Below are positions 25,230 to 33,293 of a stretch of DNA of 64,000 bases, one piece after another (position 1 is the stretch's first letter; each line of letters opens with the position of its first letter). Origin of the DNA: Fodinibacter sp963707895. Lineage in GTDB: Bacteria; Actinomycetota; Actinomycetes; Actinomycetales; Dermatophilaceae. Below the pieces are notes generated by a model. The model did not search any database, was not told the origin of the DNA, and worked only from the letters and a program-made list of their open reading frames with translations. The position numbers and the translations under genes are program-made. The stretch spans positions 1 through 64,000 of the forward strand of contig CAVPRS010000002.1 of NCBI GenBank assembly GCA_963707895.1. Direction: 5' to 3'.

Positions 25230-25424
25230 TCAGCGGCCGAGAAGCTTCTTGACCTTCTTGAGGTCGTTCTTGGACACGAGGATGTCCATGCTGAGGGCGC
25301 GGGCCTTCTGCGGGGTCTTCTCGTGGAACTTGTGGACGTGACCGGCCTGCTCACGCATGACCTTGCCGGACCCGGTCACCCGGAAGCGCTTCTTGGCGCC
25401 GCTGTGCGTCTTGTTCTTCGGCAT
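25230..25424 (-). CDS. rpmI: 50S ribosomal protein L35
   Basis: A 64-aa basic protein beginning MPKNKTHSGAKKRFRVTGSG, standard bL35. ATG at 25424 has AAGGAG (25435-25440) upstream. It lies between infC and rplT. The infC frame as sequenced runs into this gene by 49 nt, but only because of a probable frameshift in infC. Confidence 0.97.
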   Translation of the reverse strand: MPKNKTHSGAKKRFRVTGSGKVMREQAGHVHKFHEKTPQKARALSMDILVSKNDLKKVKKLLGR

Positions 25425-26206
25425 GGTGCCGATCTCCTTGTGTGTTTCGGTGGTGCTGGCGTTCGGGGGGCGTCGGTCAGGCGGTGGTCTGGGCGTCGTC
25501 GGTGGCGTTGGTCTCCGTGGCGTCCGCCTCGGTCGCGCTCGCCTCGGCGCTCGGCCACGGCCTCGGCCTCGAGGGCGGTCGCCAGGTCGACGGTGCCGCC
25601 CTCGCTCACCTCGGCGTCGTCGTGCCCCGCGTGCGCGGTGCCCGACTCGTCGCGGCGGCGACGCTGCTCGGCCATGGCCTGCGCCTTCTTCTTCGTCGGC
25701 GCGATGACCATCACCATGTTGCGGCCGTCCTGCTTGGGGGCCGACTCGACGGTGCCGAGCTCGAGGACGTCCTCGGCAAGGCGCTGGAGCAGGCGGAACC
25801 CGAGCTCGGGGCGGGACTGCTCCCGACCGCGGAACATGATCGTCACCTTGACCTTGTCGCCACCCTTGAGGAACCGCTCGACGTGGCCCTTCTTGGTGCC
25901 GTAGTCGTGCGGGTCGATCTTCGGGCGGAGCTTGATCTCCTTGATGACCGTGTTGACCTGGTTCTTGCGTGCTTCGCGTGCCTTCATGGCGGCTTCGTAC
26001 TTGTACTTGCCGAAGTCCATGAGCTTGGCGACCGGCGGCTTCGCCATCGGTGCCACCTCGACGAGGTCGAGGTCGGCCTCGGCGGCGAGGCGCAGCGCGT
26101 CCTCGACGCGGACGATGCCGACCTGCTCGCCGTTGGGGCCGACCAACCGCACCTCGGGAACCCGGATGCGGTCGTTGATGCGTGGCTCGCTGATGTGCTT
26201 CTCCAT
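25376..26206 (-). CDS. infC: Translation initiation factor IF-3 (C-terminal tail frameshifted)
   Basis: IF-3 binds the 30S subunit and ensures correct start-codon and initiator-tRNA choice. The core is intact: HISEPRINDRIRVPEVRLVG, MDFGKYKYEAAMK, KLRPKIDPHDYGTKKGH and VTIMFRGREQSRPELG. ATG at 26206 is the first start after an in-frame stop. As sequenced the frame runs 276 aa into rpmI with a basic, improbable tail. Removing one base near 25545-25550 gives the tail EASATEADATETNATDDAQT and a stop at 25477, about 242 aa, which fits actinobacterial IF-3. The extra base is probably a sequence error. Confidence 0.9.
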   Translation of the reverse strand: MEKHISEPRINDRIRVPEVRLVGPNGEQVGIVRVEDALRLAAEADLDLVEVAPMAKPPVAKLMDFGKYKYEAAMKAREARKNQVNTVIKEIKLRPKIDPHDYGTKKGHVERFLKGGDKVKVTIMFRGREQSRPELGFRLLQRLAEDVLELGTVESAPKQDGRNMVMVIAPTKKKAQAMAEQRRRRDESGTAHAGHDDAEVSEGGTVDLATALEAEAVAERRGERDRGGRHGDQRHRRRPDHRLTDAPRTPAPPKHTRRSAPCRRTRRTAAPRSASG

Positions 26207-26576
26207 TCGTCACGTCAGATGTCGTGACCGTCGGGCACGAGAAAGGCTCCTCGTGCCGCGTGCACGAGGAGCCTTGGGTTTCCGTTCCGAACCGAGCCGG
26301 GATGCGGATGCCGTCGCCGCGCCCTCGCGGGCGTTGCACGACATCGCGTCGCGGACCTGTTCAGGACCCGGCGACCTGCTGGTCGACGCGGGTGGAAGCT
26401 GGGCTTCTCTTGCACACCGTCCCGGAGGGCGGTCGGTCAACACACGAGGTTACCAGTGGCGCGCCATCCACAGAAATCGTCACAACTTTCCCGCCCGATC
26501 CCGCAACCTTCAGGATCGCACCGGAACCGTTGTCCCGCGAAGGTGAAGGTTCCGGTGCGAAGGCGACCCGGACCCC
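26207..26576 (-). other. infC leader and upstream spacer
   Basis: A 370-nt stretch with no supported gene. The promoter-proximal half has TTGACC on the minus strand near 26435 as a weak -35 candidate. The distal half holds the alternative hairpins before infC. At the left end of the sseB transcript, 26518-26557 contains an 11-bp stem with a long loop, a possible terminator for sseB without a U-tract. A 78-codon frame within the leader ends at 26210, just before infC. Confidence 0.5.
26234..26275 (-). promoter_or_regulatory. Candidate attenuator with alternative hairpins before infC
   Basis: In the transcript a 14-bp perfect stem forms between 26262-26275 and 26243-26256 with a 5-nt loop, followed by UCUCG. 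Its 3' arm can instead pair with a downstream CTCGTGCC (26234-26241 with 26250-26257, 8 bp). The two structures exclude each other, and the module ends 27 nt before the infC start codon. This is the layout of a terminator/anti-terminator or a ribosomal-protein-controlled leader. The pairing is visible; the control function is inferred. Confidence 0.55.
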
Positions 26577-27293
26577 TCAGCGCAGCCGGAAGGCGAGGCC
26601 GTCGATGCGGGCGCGGAGCTCGCCGTCGGTGGCGAGCCGCTCCCCCACCCGCGAGGCCAGCGCCCGCACCTGCTCGGGGGCGAGGCCGGGCCGCAGGTCG
26701 AGCACGATGCCCAGCACCCCCTCGCCGGGCGGGTTCCCCTCCTCGAGCTCGAAGGCCGTGACGTCGCCCTCGTCGCGCACGGATGCGGCCACGCTGCGGT
26801 CGACGAAGGGGTCGGTGTGGGCGGGCTCCCACGGACGCTGCTGCGCCAGGGCCCAGACCATGGAGGGTCGCAGCACCCGGGTGGCGGGGCCGGCGACGTC
26901 GACGACGATCACGTCGCAGCCCTCGACCACGGCGGCCTGCCCGGCCCGCGCGGGGGTGACCGGCACGGGGCGAGCGTCGGGGTTCCACGCGGTCAGGGCG
27001 TCGGTGCCGGTGAAGACCGGCAGGGCGCGCTGGCCGTCGGGCGCCACGAGGGTGACCGCTGCCATGTCGACCCCGGCGTCGACCGGGTGCTCGCCGGACG
27101 TGTCGACCTCGGTCGGCTCCGCGACGACCGGCACCACGAACCGGCTCGCCTCGACGGCACGCATCAGGGCCAGGTCGTCCGCGTCGTTGGCCAACGCCAT
27201 CCGCAGGGCCGGGTCGGCGGCACCGGTGTCGGCCTCGAAGCCGCTCGGCGAGAGCTCGCGACCCGACCAGGGCACCTCGGCGGAGTCGCTCAC
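26577..27293 (-). CDS. SseB-family protein
   Basis: A 238-aa protein with an N-terminal SseB-like region (RFVVPVVAEP through ALPVFTGTDALTAWNPDARP) and a less conserved C-terminal half. The family is widespread in actinobacteria after hisA/priA and has no agreed biochemical role in this phylum. The name comes from an enterobacterial secretion protein and says nothing firm about function. GTG at 27293 overlaps the priA stop by 4 nt, so it is translated with the histidine genes. Confidence 0.8.
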   Translation of the reverse strand: MSDSAEVPWSGRELSPSGFEADTGAADPALRMALANDADDLALMRAVEASRFVVPVVAEPTEVDTSGEHPVDAGVDMAAVTLVAPDGQRALPVFTGTDALTAWNPDARPVPVTPARAGQAAVVEGCDVIVVDVAGPATRVLRPSMVWALAQQRPWEPAHTDPFVDRSVAASVRDEGDVTAFELEEGNPPGEGVLGIVLDLRPGLAPEQVRALASRVGERLATDGELRARIDGLAFRLR

Positions 27294-28036
27294 GGGCGGC
27301 CCGCCGCGTCGAGCGCCTCGGGCAGCGTGAACGCGCCCCGGTAGAGCGCCGACCCGACGATCGCGCCCTCGACCCCGTCACCGACCAGGGCGCGGATGGC
27401 GACGACGTCGTCGAGCGTCGACACCCCGCCAGAGGCGACCACCGGGCGGTCGGTGCGGGCGCAGACGTCACGCAGCAGCGCGAGGTTGGGGCCCTGGAGC
27501 ATGCCGTCCTTGGCGACGTCCGTGACGACGTAGCGGGCGCAGCCCTCGGCGTCGAGCCGGGCCAGGGTCTGCCACAGGTCGCCGCCCTCGCGGGTCCAGC
27601 CGCGAGCGGCCAGCGTGGTGCCGCGCACGTCGAGGCCCACGGCCACCCGGTCGCCGTGCTCGGCGATCGCCCGGGCCGTCCACTCGGGGTCCTCCAGCGC
27701 TGCCGTGCCGAGGTTGACCCGGCGGCACCCGGTGGACAGGGCGCGCTCGAGCGTCTCGGCATCGCGGATGCCGCCGCTCATCTCGACCTGGATGTCGAGC
27801 GTGCCCACGATGCGCGCGAGCAGCTCGGCGTTGGAGCCGCGCCCGAAGGCGGCGTCGAGGTCGACCAGGTGCAGCCACTCGGCGCCCTGCTCCTGCCAGG
27901 CCAGGGCGGCCTCGACCGGGTCGCCGAACTCTCCCCCGGTGCCGGCCACGCCCTGGACGAGCTGCACGGCGCGGCCCTCGACGACGTCGACGGCGGGCAG
28001 CAGCTCCAGCCGGGGCTGGGTCTCGGTCTCGCTCAC
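27290..28036 (-). CDS. priA: Phosphoribosyl isomerase A (HisA/TrpF dual function)
   Basis: TIM-barrel isomerase acting on ProFAR in histidine synthesis and, in actinobacteria lacking trpF, on PRA in tryptophan synthesis. The protein is 248 aa. The catalytic aspartates are in LLPAVDVVEG and VTDVAKDGM. The AARGWT segment supplies Arg and Trp that distinguish PriA from plain HisA, so dual activity is likely (family knowledge). GTG 28036 has GGAGG upstream. A 165-nt gap with a hairpin separates it from hisH. Confidence 0.92.
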   Translation of the reverse strand: MSETETQPRLELLPAVDVVEGRAVQLVQGVAGTGGEFGDPVEAALAWQEQGAEWLHLVDLDAAFGRGSNAELLARIVGTLDIQVEMSGGIRDAETLERALSTGCRRVNLGTAALEDPEWTARAIAEHGDRVAVGLDVRGTTLAARGWTREGGDLWQTLARLDAEGCARYVVTDVAKDGMLQGPNLALLRDVCARTDRPVVASGGVSTLDDVVAIRALVGDGVEGAIVGSALYRGAFTLPEALDAAGRP

Positions 28037-28067
28037 GAAGGGTGCCTCCGGGGGTCTGGTCGGCGAG

Positions 28068-28111
28068 TTGGGTGCTCAGGTGGTCGCCCGGGGCGCCATC
28101 TGGGCACCCAA
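28068..28111 (-). other. Hairpin between hisH and priA
   Basis: Arms 28068-28079 and 28100-28111 pair over 12 positions with one G-T wobble around a GC-rich loop. No U-tract follows. It may stabilise or separate the hisH and priA parts of the transcript. No gene lies in this 165-nt gap. Confidence 0.4.
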
Positions 28112-28201
28112 GCGAGGTTCGGCGCCCAGTCTGCCGGGCGAGGGGGCAACGGGAGCAACCGGTCCACCCCGGTGATCCCGTACGGCGCCGTGCCCGCGCC
28201 G

Positions 28202-28843
28202 TCAGAGGGAGCGGACCCAGTTGCGCAGCAGGGCCAACCCGGCGTCCCCGGACTTCTCCGGGTGGAACTGCGTGGCCGCCAGGGGCCCGTTCTCGACCGC
28301 GGCGACGAAGCGCTCGCCGTGCGTCGCCCACGTGACCCTGGGCGAGACGGCGGCGAACGGCCCGTCGGCGGTGCCGAGCCCCCACGTGTGCGCCGCGTAG
28401 GAGTGCACGAAGTAGAACCGCTCGTCTCGGATGCCGTCGAAGAGCTCCGAGCCCTCGGGCACCTCCACCGTCGACCAGCCCATGTGCGGCACGACCGGCG
28501 CCAGCAGCCGCGAGACCGTGCCCGGCCACTCGCCGACCCCGGCGACCGGTGACTCGCTCGGCTCGCTCGACCCCTCGAACATCACCTGCATGCCGACGCA
28601 CACGCCGAGCACCGGGCGCGCCCCGGCCAGCCGGACGTCGATGATCCGCGGACCCTCGGCGGCGGCCAGCCCGGCCATGCAGGCGTGGAAGTTGCCGACG
28701 CCCGGCACGAACAGGCCGTCGGCGGCCAGAGCGGCCTCCGGGTCGGCCGTGAGGGTGACGTCGGCGCCGACGTGCTCGAGCGCCCGCACCGCGCTGCGGA
28801 TGTTGCCGGAGCCGTAGTCGAGCACGACGACGGACGCGCTCAC
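28202..28843 (-). CDS. hisH: Imidazole glycerol phosphate synthase, glutaminase subunit
   Basis: Class I glutamine amidotransferase, 213 aa, that feeds ammonia to HisF. The catalytic triad is visible: Cys in LGVCVGMQVMF, and His/Glu in ATQFHPEKSG. HisF is not in this window. GTG 28843 overlaps the preceding gene's stop by 4 nt. Confidence 0.95.
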   Translation of the reverse strand: MSASVVVLDYGSGNIRSAVRALEHVGADVTLTADPEAALAADGLFVPGVGNFHACMAGLAAAEGPRIIDVRLAGARPVLGVCVGMQVMFEGSSEPSESPVAGVGEWPGTVSRLLAPVVPHMGWSTVEVPEGSELFDGIRDERFYFVHSYAAHTWGLGTADGPFAAVSPRVTWATHGERFVAAVENGPLAATQFHPEKSGDAGLALLRNWVRSL

Positions 28844-29484
28844 CGGCGGCTCCGCCGGTCGTCGGCGGTCTCGGCGCGGTGGGCGGCCTCCTCGGCGACC
28901 AGCCGGTCGAACGCCAGGATGCCGCGCACCGAGGGCTCGACGTCGGTCGCGCCGTCGCAGTCGCCGCGCACGAGCAGCTCGCGCCCGGGCAGCCCGAGCA
29001 GCCCGAGCACCGTGACGAGCAGGTCGAGCGGGGTGCCGTGCCCGGAGCGCAGCACGTCGGCCAGGGCCTCCTCGCGCACCCTTCCCTCGGCGCCGGCGGC
29101 CGCGAGGAGCATCGGCAGGTGCAGCCGGGTCAGCTGTGGCGTCTCGACGACGCCGTGCCGCGGCTCCCAGACCAGCCAGTGGATGCCGGCCCGCGGCCCG
29201 GACGGCTGCACGGTGAGCGCGGCGCGGCCGTGCACGTCGAAGAACCCCACGGTGGGGCGGGCGCGCCACGGCGACGGACGGGCGGCGAGCACCTCGAGGC
29301 CGACGTCGTAGGGGGCCGCGCTGCGGGCCCGCTCGTCGGCGAGGGTGATGCCGGTCCACGGTCCCAGCGGCGCGACGGTGACGGCCACGAGGCCACGGCG
29401 CAGCCAGCGGGTGACCGACGCGGGCGACCGCCGCACGAGCACCAGACCGTGCCCGTCATCGCCCGATCGCACGTCGGCAGCCAC
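28840..29484 (-). CDS. Conserved hypothetical protein in the his operon
   Basis: A 214-aa protein of unknown function between hisB and hisH. It starts 3 nt after the hisB stop and overlaps hisH by 4 nt, so it is made with the histidine enzymes. The N-terminal half is beta-rich and hydrophobic (HGLVLVRRS, LVAVTVAPLGPWTGITLAD); the C-terminal half is helical and charged, ending RRSRR. No catalytic motif, signal peptide or clear membrane helix is visible. A regulatory or accessory role in histidine synthesis is possible but rests on position only. Confidence 0.75.
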   Translation of the reverse strand: MAADVRSGDDGHGLVLVRRSPASVTRWLRRGLVAVTVAPLGPWTGITLADERARSAAPYDVGLEVLAARPSPWRARPTVGFFDVHGRAALTVQPSGPRAGIHWLVWEPRHGVVETPQLTRLHLPMLLAAAGAEGRVREEALADVLRSGHGTPLDLLVTVLGLLGLPGRELLVRGDCDGATDVEPSVRGILAFDRLVAEEAAHRAETADDRRSRR

Positions 29485-29487
29485 GGG

Positions 29488-30102
29488 CTAGAGCGCACCC
29501 TTCGCGCTCGGGATCCCCTCGACACGGGGGTCGCGGGCCACGGCCGCGCGCAGCGCCCGGGCCAGCGCCTTGAACTGGGCCTCGACGACGTGGTGCGGGT
29601 CGCGACCGGCGAGCACGCGCACGTGCAGGGCGATCTGGGCGTGGAACGCGAACGACTCGAGCACGTGCCGGGTCAGCGAACCGACGTACTGGCCGCCGAT
29701 GACGACGTACTCCTGGCCGGGCGGCTCGCCCTCGTGCACGACGTAGGGGCGGCCGGCGACGTCGACGACGGCAAGCACCAGCGCCTCGTCGAGCGGCACG
29801 GTGGCGTCGCCGAAGCGCGCGATGCCGCTCTTGTCGCCGAGCGCCTCGCGGACCGCCTGACCGAGGACGATCGCGACGTCCTCGACGCTGTGGTGGGCGT
29901 CGACGTCGGTGTCGCCCTGCGCGCTGACCGTGAGGTCGATGAGCGAGTGCTTGGCCAGCGAGAGCAGCATGTGGTCGTAGAACGGCACGCCGGTGCTGAC
30001 CTCGCCGCGGCCGGTGCCGTCGAGGTCGACGCTCACCTCGACGGTGCTCTCGGACGTCGCCCGGCGCACCGTGGCGGTGCGGGGGGCTGCGGCGCTGCTC
30101 AC
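29488..30102 (-). CDS. hisB: Imidazoleglycerol-phosphate dehydratase
   Basis: Monofunctional HisB, 204 aa, dehydrating IGP to imidazole acetol phosphate with bound manganese. Metal motifs are DVDAHHSVEDV and DPHHVVEAQFK. There is no N-terminal phosphatase domain, unlike the enterobacterial fusion. GTG 30102 overlaps the hisC stop by 4 nt. Confidence 0.95.
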   Translation of the reverse strand: MSSAAAPRTATVRRATSESTVEVSVDLDGTGRGEVSTGVPFYDHMLLSLAKHSLIDLTVSAQGDTDVDAHHSVEDVAIVLGQAVREALGDKSGIARFGDATVPLDEALVLAVVDVAGRPYVVHEGEPPGQEYVVIGGQYVGSLTRHVLESFAFHAQIALHVRVLAGRDPHHVVEAQFKALARALRAAVARDPRVEGIPSAKGAL

Positions 30103-31230
30103 GGGAGGGCTCCTGTGCGGTGGGTCGGCGCGAGGTCGGTGATCGCCTCGAGGAACCGGGTGGTCTCCTGCGGAGTCCCGGCCGTGACACGAAGATAGTG
30201 GGGAATGCCCACGTCGCGGACGAGGACGCCCCGTTCCAGCAGCGCCGACCACGTCGCGTGCGCGTCGACCAGCCCTCCGAACAGCACGAAGTTGGCGTCG
30301 CTGGGCACCGGGTCGAGGCCGAGCCCGGCGAGTGCCGAGACGATCCGGTCGCGCTGGTCCTTGATGGCTCCCACCGTCTCGAGCATGAGGTCGGCGTACC
30401 CGAGCGCGGCGAGCGCCACCGCCTGGGTCTGGGTCGAGAGGTGGTACGGCATCCGCACCAGGCGCAGCGCGTCGACGAGAGCCGGGTCGGCGGCGAGGTA
30501 GCCCAGGCGACCCCCGGCCAGCGCGAAGGCCTTGCTCATCGTGCGGGTGACGACGAGCCGCGGCCGGTCGGCGAGCAGGGTCAGCGCGCTCGGGGTGCCG
30601 GGGCGGGCGAACTCCGCGTAGGCCTCGTCGACCACGACGAGCGCGCCCTCGGCCGCGTCGTGCACCGCCACCACCACGTCGAGGTCGAGCGCCGTGCCGG
30701 TCGGGTTGTTCGGGGAGCAGAGGAACACGACGTCGGGCCGGTGCCGTCGCACCTGGTCCACGGCGGATGCCGTGTCGAGGTCGAACGCCCCCCCGCCCGG
30801 CACCCCGCGCATCCCGTCGACCCACGCCGTGCCCGTGGTGGTCGTGATGATCGGGTGCATCGAGTAGGCGGGCGTGAAGCCCAGCGCGGTGCGACCCGGG
30901 CCGCCGAACGCCTGGAGCAGGTGCAGGAGAACCTCGTTCGAGCCGTTGCCCGCCCAGACCTGCTCCGTGGACCACGGTGGTGCCGCTGCGCGAGAGGTAG
31001 CCCGCGAGGGCCTCACGGAGGTCGGAGAACTCCCGGTCGGGGTACCGGTTCAGCCCGGACGCAACGGCGGCCAGTGCCTCTGTCATCGCGGCGACGACCA
31101 CGGGTGGCACCGGGTAGGAGTTCTCGTTGGTGTTGAGCGCGACCGGGACGTCGAGCTGCGGTGCGCCGTAGGCGGTGCGGCCCCGCAGGTCGGGGCGGAG
31201 CATCGCCTCGATCGCCGAGCGGGGGTCCAT
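30099..31230 (-). pseudogene. hisC: Histidinol-phosphate aminotransferase, frameshifted in this sequence
   Basis: PLP aminotransferase of histidine synthesis. The first 80 or so codons from ATG 31230 (ALNTNENSYPVPP, LNRYPDREFSDLREAL) are in one frame. The rest (EQVWAGNGSNEVLLHL, FLCSPNNPTGTA, PLP lysine in TRTMSKAFALAGGRLGY) is in another. The shift is at 30960-30970, where CACGGAG needs one G fewer. With that base removed the gene has 377 codons, the normal size. Everything else is well conserved, so a sequencing error is more likely than a true null. A TAGACT box lies 8 nt before the ATG. Confidence 0.85.
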
Positions 31231-31238
31231 GGTCGGGG

Positions 31239-31244
31239 AGTCTA
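31239..31244 (-). promoter_or_regulatory. -10 box before hisC
   Basis: TAGACT on the minus strand, 8 nt before the hisC ATG. It suggests hisC has its own promoter, separate from hisD, consistent with the remnant lying between the two genes. Confidence 0.4.
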
Positions 31245-31252
31245 GGCGGGCA

Positions 31253-31446
31253 TCAGAACTCGTCGTCGAACGTGACCGTGCCGGCGACGCCGACCTGGTA
31301 GGCCGAGACCCTGCGCTCGAAGAAGTTCGACAGCTCCTGGACGTCCTGCAGCTCCATGAACGCGAGCGGGTTGGCCGACCCGTAGGCGGCCGGGAACCCG
31401 AGCCGCTCGAGCCGCCGGTCGGCGACGTGCTCGAGGTGGCCTCGAC
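31253..31446 (-). pseudogene. C-terminal remnant of ribonucleotide reductase beta subunit
   Basis: About 63 codons between hisD and hisC match the C-terminus of class I ribonucleotide reductase beta chains: HLEHVADRRLERLGF, then FMELQDVQELSNFFERRVSA and YQVGVAGTVTFDDEF before the stop. The iron-binding and radical-tyrosine parts are absent, and no ribosome site or good start precedes it. It is a truncated copy embedded in the his cluster. The tail peptide that normally docks on the alpha subunit is intact, so if translated it could in principle bind it; decay after recombination is the simpler reading. Confidence 0.8.
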
Positions 31447-31449
31447 CGC

Positions 31450-32799
31450 TCAGGTCTGCGGGTCGATACCCGGGTGCCGGGCGAGCACGGCCTCGCCGTG
31501 GGCCGGCAGGTCCTCGGCGCGGGCCAGGGTGACCACGTGGGCCCCCACCTCGCGCAGCGCCTCGGCCGAGTAGCTGACGACGTGGATGCCGCGAAGGAAC
31601 GACTGCACCGACAGACCGCTGCTGTGGCACGCGCACCCACCGGTGGGCAGCACGTGGTTGGACCCGGCGCAGTAGTCACCCAGGCTCACCGGCGACCAGG
31701 CGCCCACGAACACCGCGCCGGCGTTGCGCACCCGGGCGGCGACGGCCTCGGCGTCGCGGGTCTGGATCTCGAGGTGCTCGGCGGCGTAGGCGTTGACCAG
31801 GTCGAGCCCGGCGTCGAGGTCGTCGACGAGCACGATCGCCGACTGGGTACCGGCCAGAGCCGCGCCGACCCGCTCGGAGTGCTTGGTGTCGGCGACCCGC
31901 CGCACCAGGGCCCCCTCGACGGCGTCGGCGAGCTCGGGAGAGTCGGTCACGAGGACGGCGGCGGCGAGCGGGTCGTGCTCGGCCTGCGAGACGAGGTCGG
32001 ACGCGACGTGCTCGGCGTCCGCGCTGTCGTCGGCGAGCACCGCGATCTCGGTGGGGCCGGCCTCCGCGTCGATGCCGATGACACCCTTGAGCAGCCGCTT
32101 CGCGGCGGCGACGTAGACGTTGCCGGGGCCGGTGACCAGGCTGACCGGCTCGCACACGTCGTCGCCGTCGTCGATGCCGTAGGCGAACGCCGCGACCGCC
32201 TGGGCACCGCCCATCGCCCACACCTCGTCGACCCCGAGCAGGGCGCAGGCGGCGAGGACCGTGGGGTGCGGCCAGCCGCCGTGGTCGGCCTGCGGCGGGC
32301 TGGCCACGGCCAGGCTGGGCACGCCGGCCAGCTGGGCCGGGACCACGTTCATGACCACGCTGCTCGGGTAGACCGCCAGTCCCCCGGGCACGTAGAGCCC
32401 GACCCGGTCGACCGGAACCCAGCGCTCGGTGACGGTGCCGCCGTCCGTGACGGTCGTCGTGGTGTCGGTGCGGCGCTGGTCGGCGTGCACGAGCCGGGCC
32501 CGGCGGGTCGACTCCTCGAGGGCGGCCCGCACGGCCGGGTCGAGGGTGTCGAGCGCAGCCCGCAGGACGTCGGCGGGCACCCGCAGGCGTGGCGGCGCGA
32601 CGCCGTCGAAGCGCTCGGCGGCCGCGTACACGGCGGGGGCACCCTCCTCGCGCACGGCGGCGACGATGGGACGCACGGCATCCAGCGCCGCCTCGACGTC
32701 GAGCTCGGCCCGCGGCACGGCCGACCGCAGCTCGCGCAGGGTGAGCCGCCGACCGCGCAGGTCGAGCCGTGCGATGACGCGAGGAGTGCCGGGAGCCAT
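31450..32799 (-). CDS. hisD: Histidinol dehydrogenase
   Basis: Zinc enzyme catalysing the last two oxidations to histidine with NAD+. The protein is 449 aa from ATG 32799. Visible signatures are VPGGLAVYPSSVVMN, GIDAEAGPTEIAVLADD and HVLPTGGCACHSSGLS. A GTG seven codons downstream (VIARLDLRG) is an alternative start. First gene of the his cluster. Confidence 0.94.
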   Translation of the reverse strand: MAPGTPRVIARLDLRGRRLTLRELRSAVPRAELDVEAALDAVRPIVAAVREEGAPAVYAAAERFDGVAPPRLRVPADVLRAALDTLDPAVRAALEESTRRARLVHADQRRTDTTTTVTDGGTVTERWVPVDRVGLYVPGGLAVYPSSVVMNVVPAQLAGVPSLAVASPPQADHGGWPHPTVLAACALLGVDEVWAMGGAQAVAAFAYGIDDGDDVCEPVSLVTGPGNVYVAAAKRLLKGVIGIDAEAGPTEIAVLADDSADAEHVASDLVSQAEHDPLAAAVLVTDSPELADAVEGALVRRVADTKHSERVGAALAGTQSAIVLVDDLDAGLDLVNAYAAEHLEIQTRDAEAVAARVRNAGAVFVGAWSPVSLGDYCAGSNHVLPTGGCACHSSGLSVQSFLRGIHVVSYSAEALREVGAHVVTLARAEDLPAHGEAVLARHPGIDPQT

Positions 32800-32806
32800 G
32801 CCGCCG

Positions 32807-32812
32807 AGTCTA
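32807..32812 (-). promoter_or_regulatory. -10 box of a leaderless hisD transcript
   Basis: TAGACT followed by 7 nt and ATG 32799 on the minus strand, placing the predicted transcription start on the start codon. Confidence 0.5.
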
Positions 32813-32906
32813 GGTTTCGACCGTCGACCGTCCGGATGACGTCCAGCGCGCAGACCACCATGCGCGTCGTCCTCCGCCCGCCGCGACGGCGGGGCACGAT
32901 GGGTCG

Positions 32907-33293
32907 ATGGCCCGTCCACCCGCCGCCGCGAAGTACTTCAACAAGGTCGCCCTGCTGCTCGCGGGGCGACGGTTCGTGCCGGTGTGGGCCGCGCTGCACC
33001 ACCAGGGGCGACGCAGCGGCAAGGCGTACACCGTGCCGGTTGCGGCGATCCCGACCGACACGAGCTTCCTCATCGCCCTACCGTGGGGACCCGGCACCGA
33101 CTGGGTACGCAACGTGCGCGCAGCCGGGACGTGCACGATCCGCTGGCACGGTGTCGACTACGCGTGCAGCGAGCCCGAGCTCGTCGACCAGGAGGTCGCG
33201 CGCCGTGCCACCCACGGGGTGATGGGGTTCGCGCTCGGGCGGGCCAGCTTCCCGGAGGGCTTCATCCGGCTGACCCGTCGGTCCCTGGGCTGA
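32907..33293 (+). CDS. Deazaflavin (F420)-dependent nitroreductase-family protein
   Basis: A 128-aa split-barrel protein of the Ddn/FDOR family, which uses reduced coenzyme F420 to reduce quinones, nitro-compounds and other electrophiles. Typical segments are HHQGRRSGKAYTVPV near the N-terminus and GPGTDWVRNVRAAGTCTIRW in the centre. F420 use is family knowledge. Its 3' end overlaps the convergent AhpD-like gene by 32 nt. ATG 32907 has a CACGAT box 6 nt upstream. Confidence 0.85.
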   Translation: MARPPAAAKYFNKVALLLAGRRFVPVWAALHHQGRRSGKAYTVPVAAIPTDTSFLIALPWGPGTDWVRNVRAAGTCTIRWHGVDYACSEPELVDQEVARRATHGVMGFALGRASFPEGFIRLTRRSLG

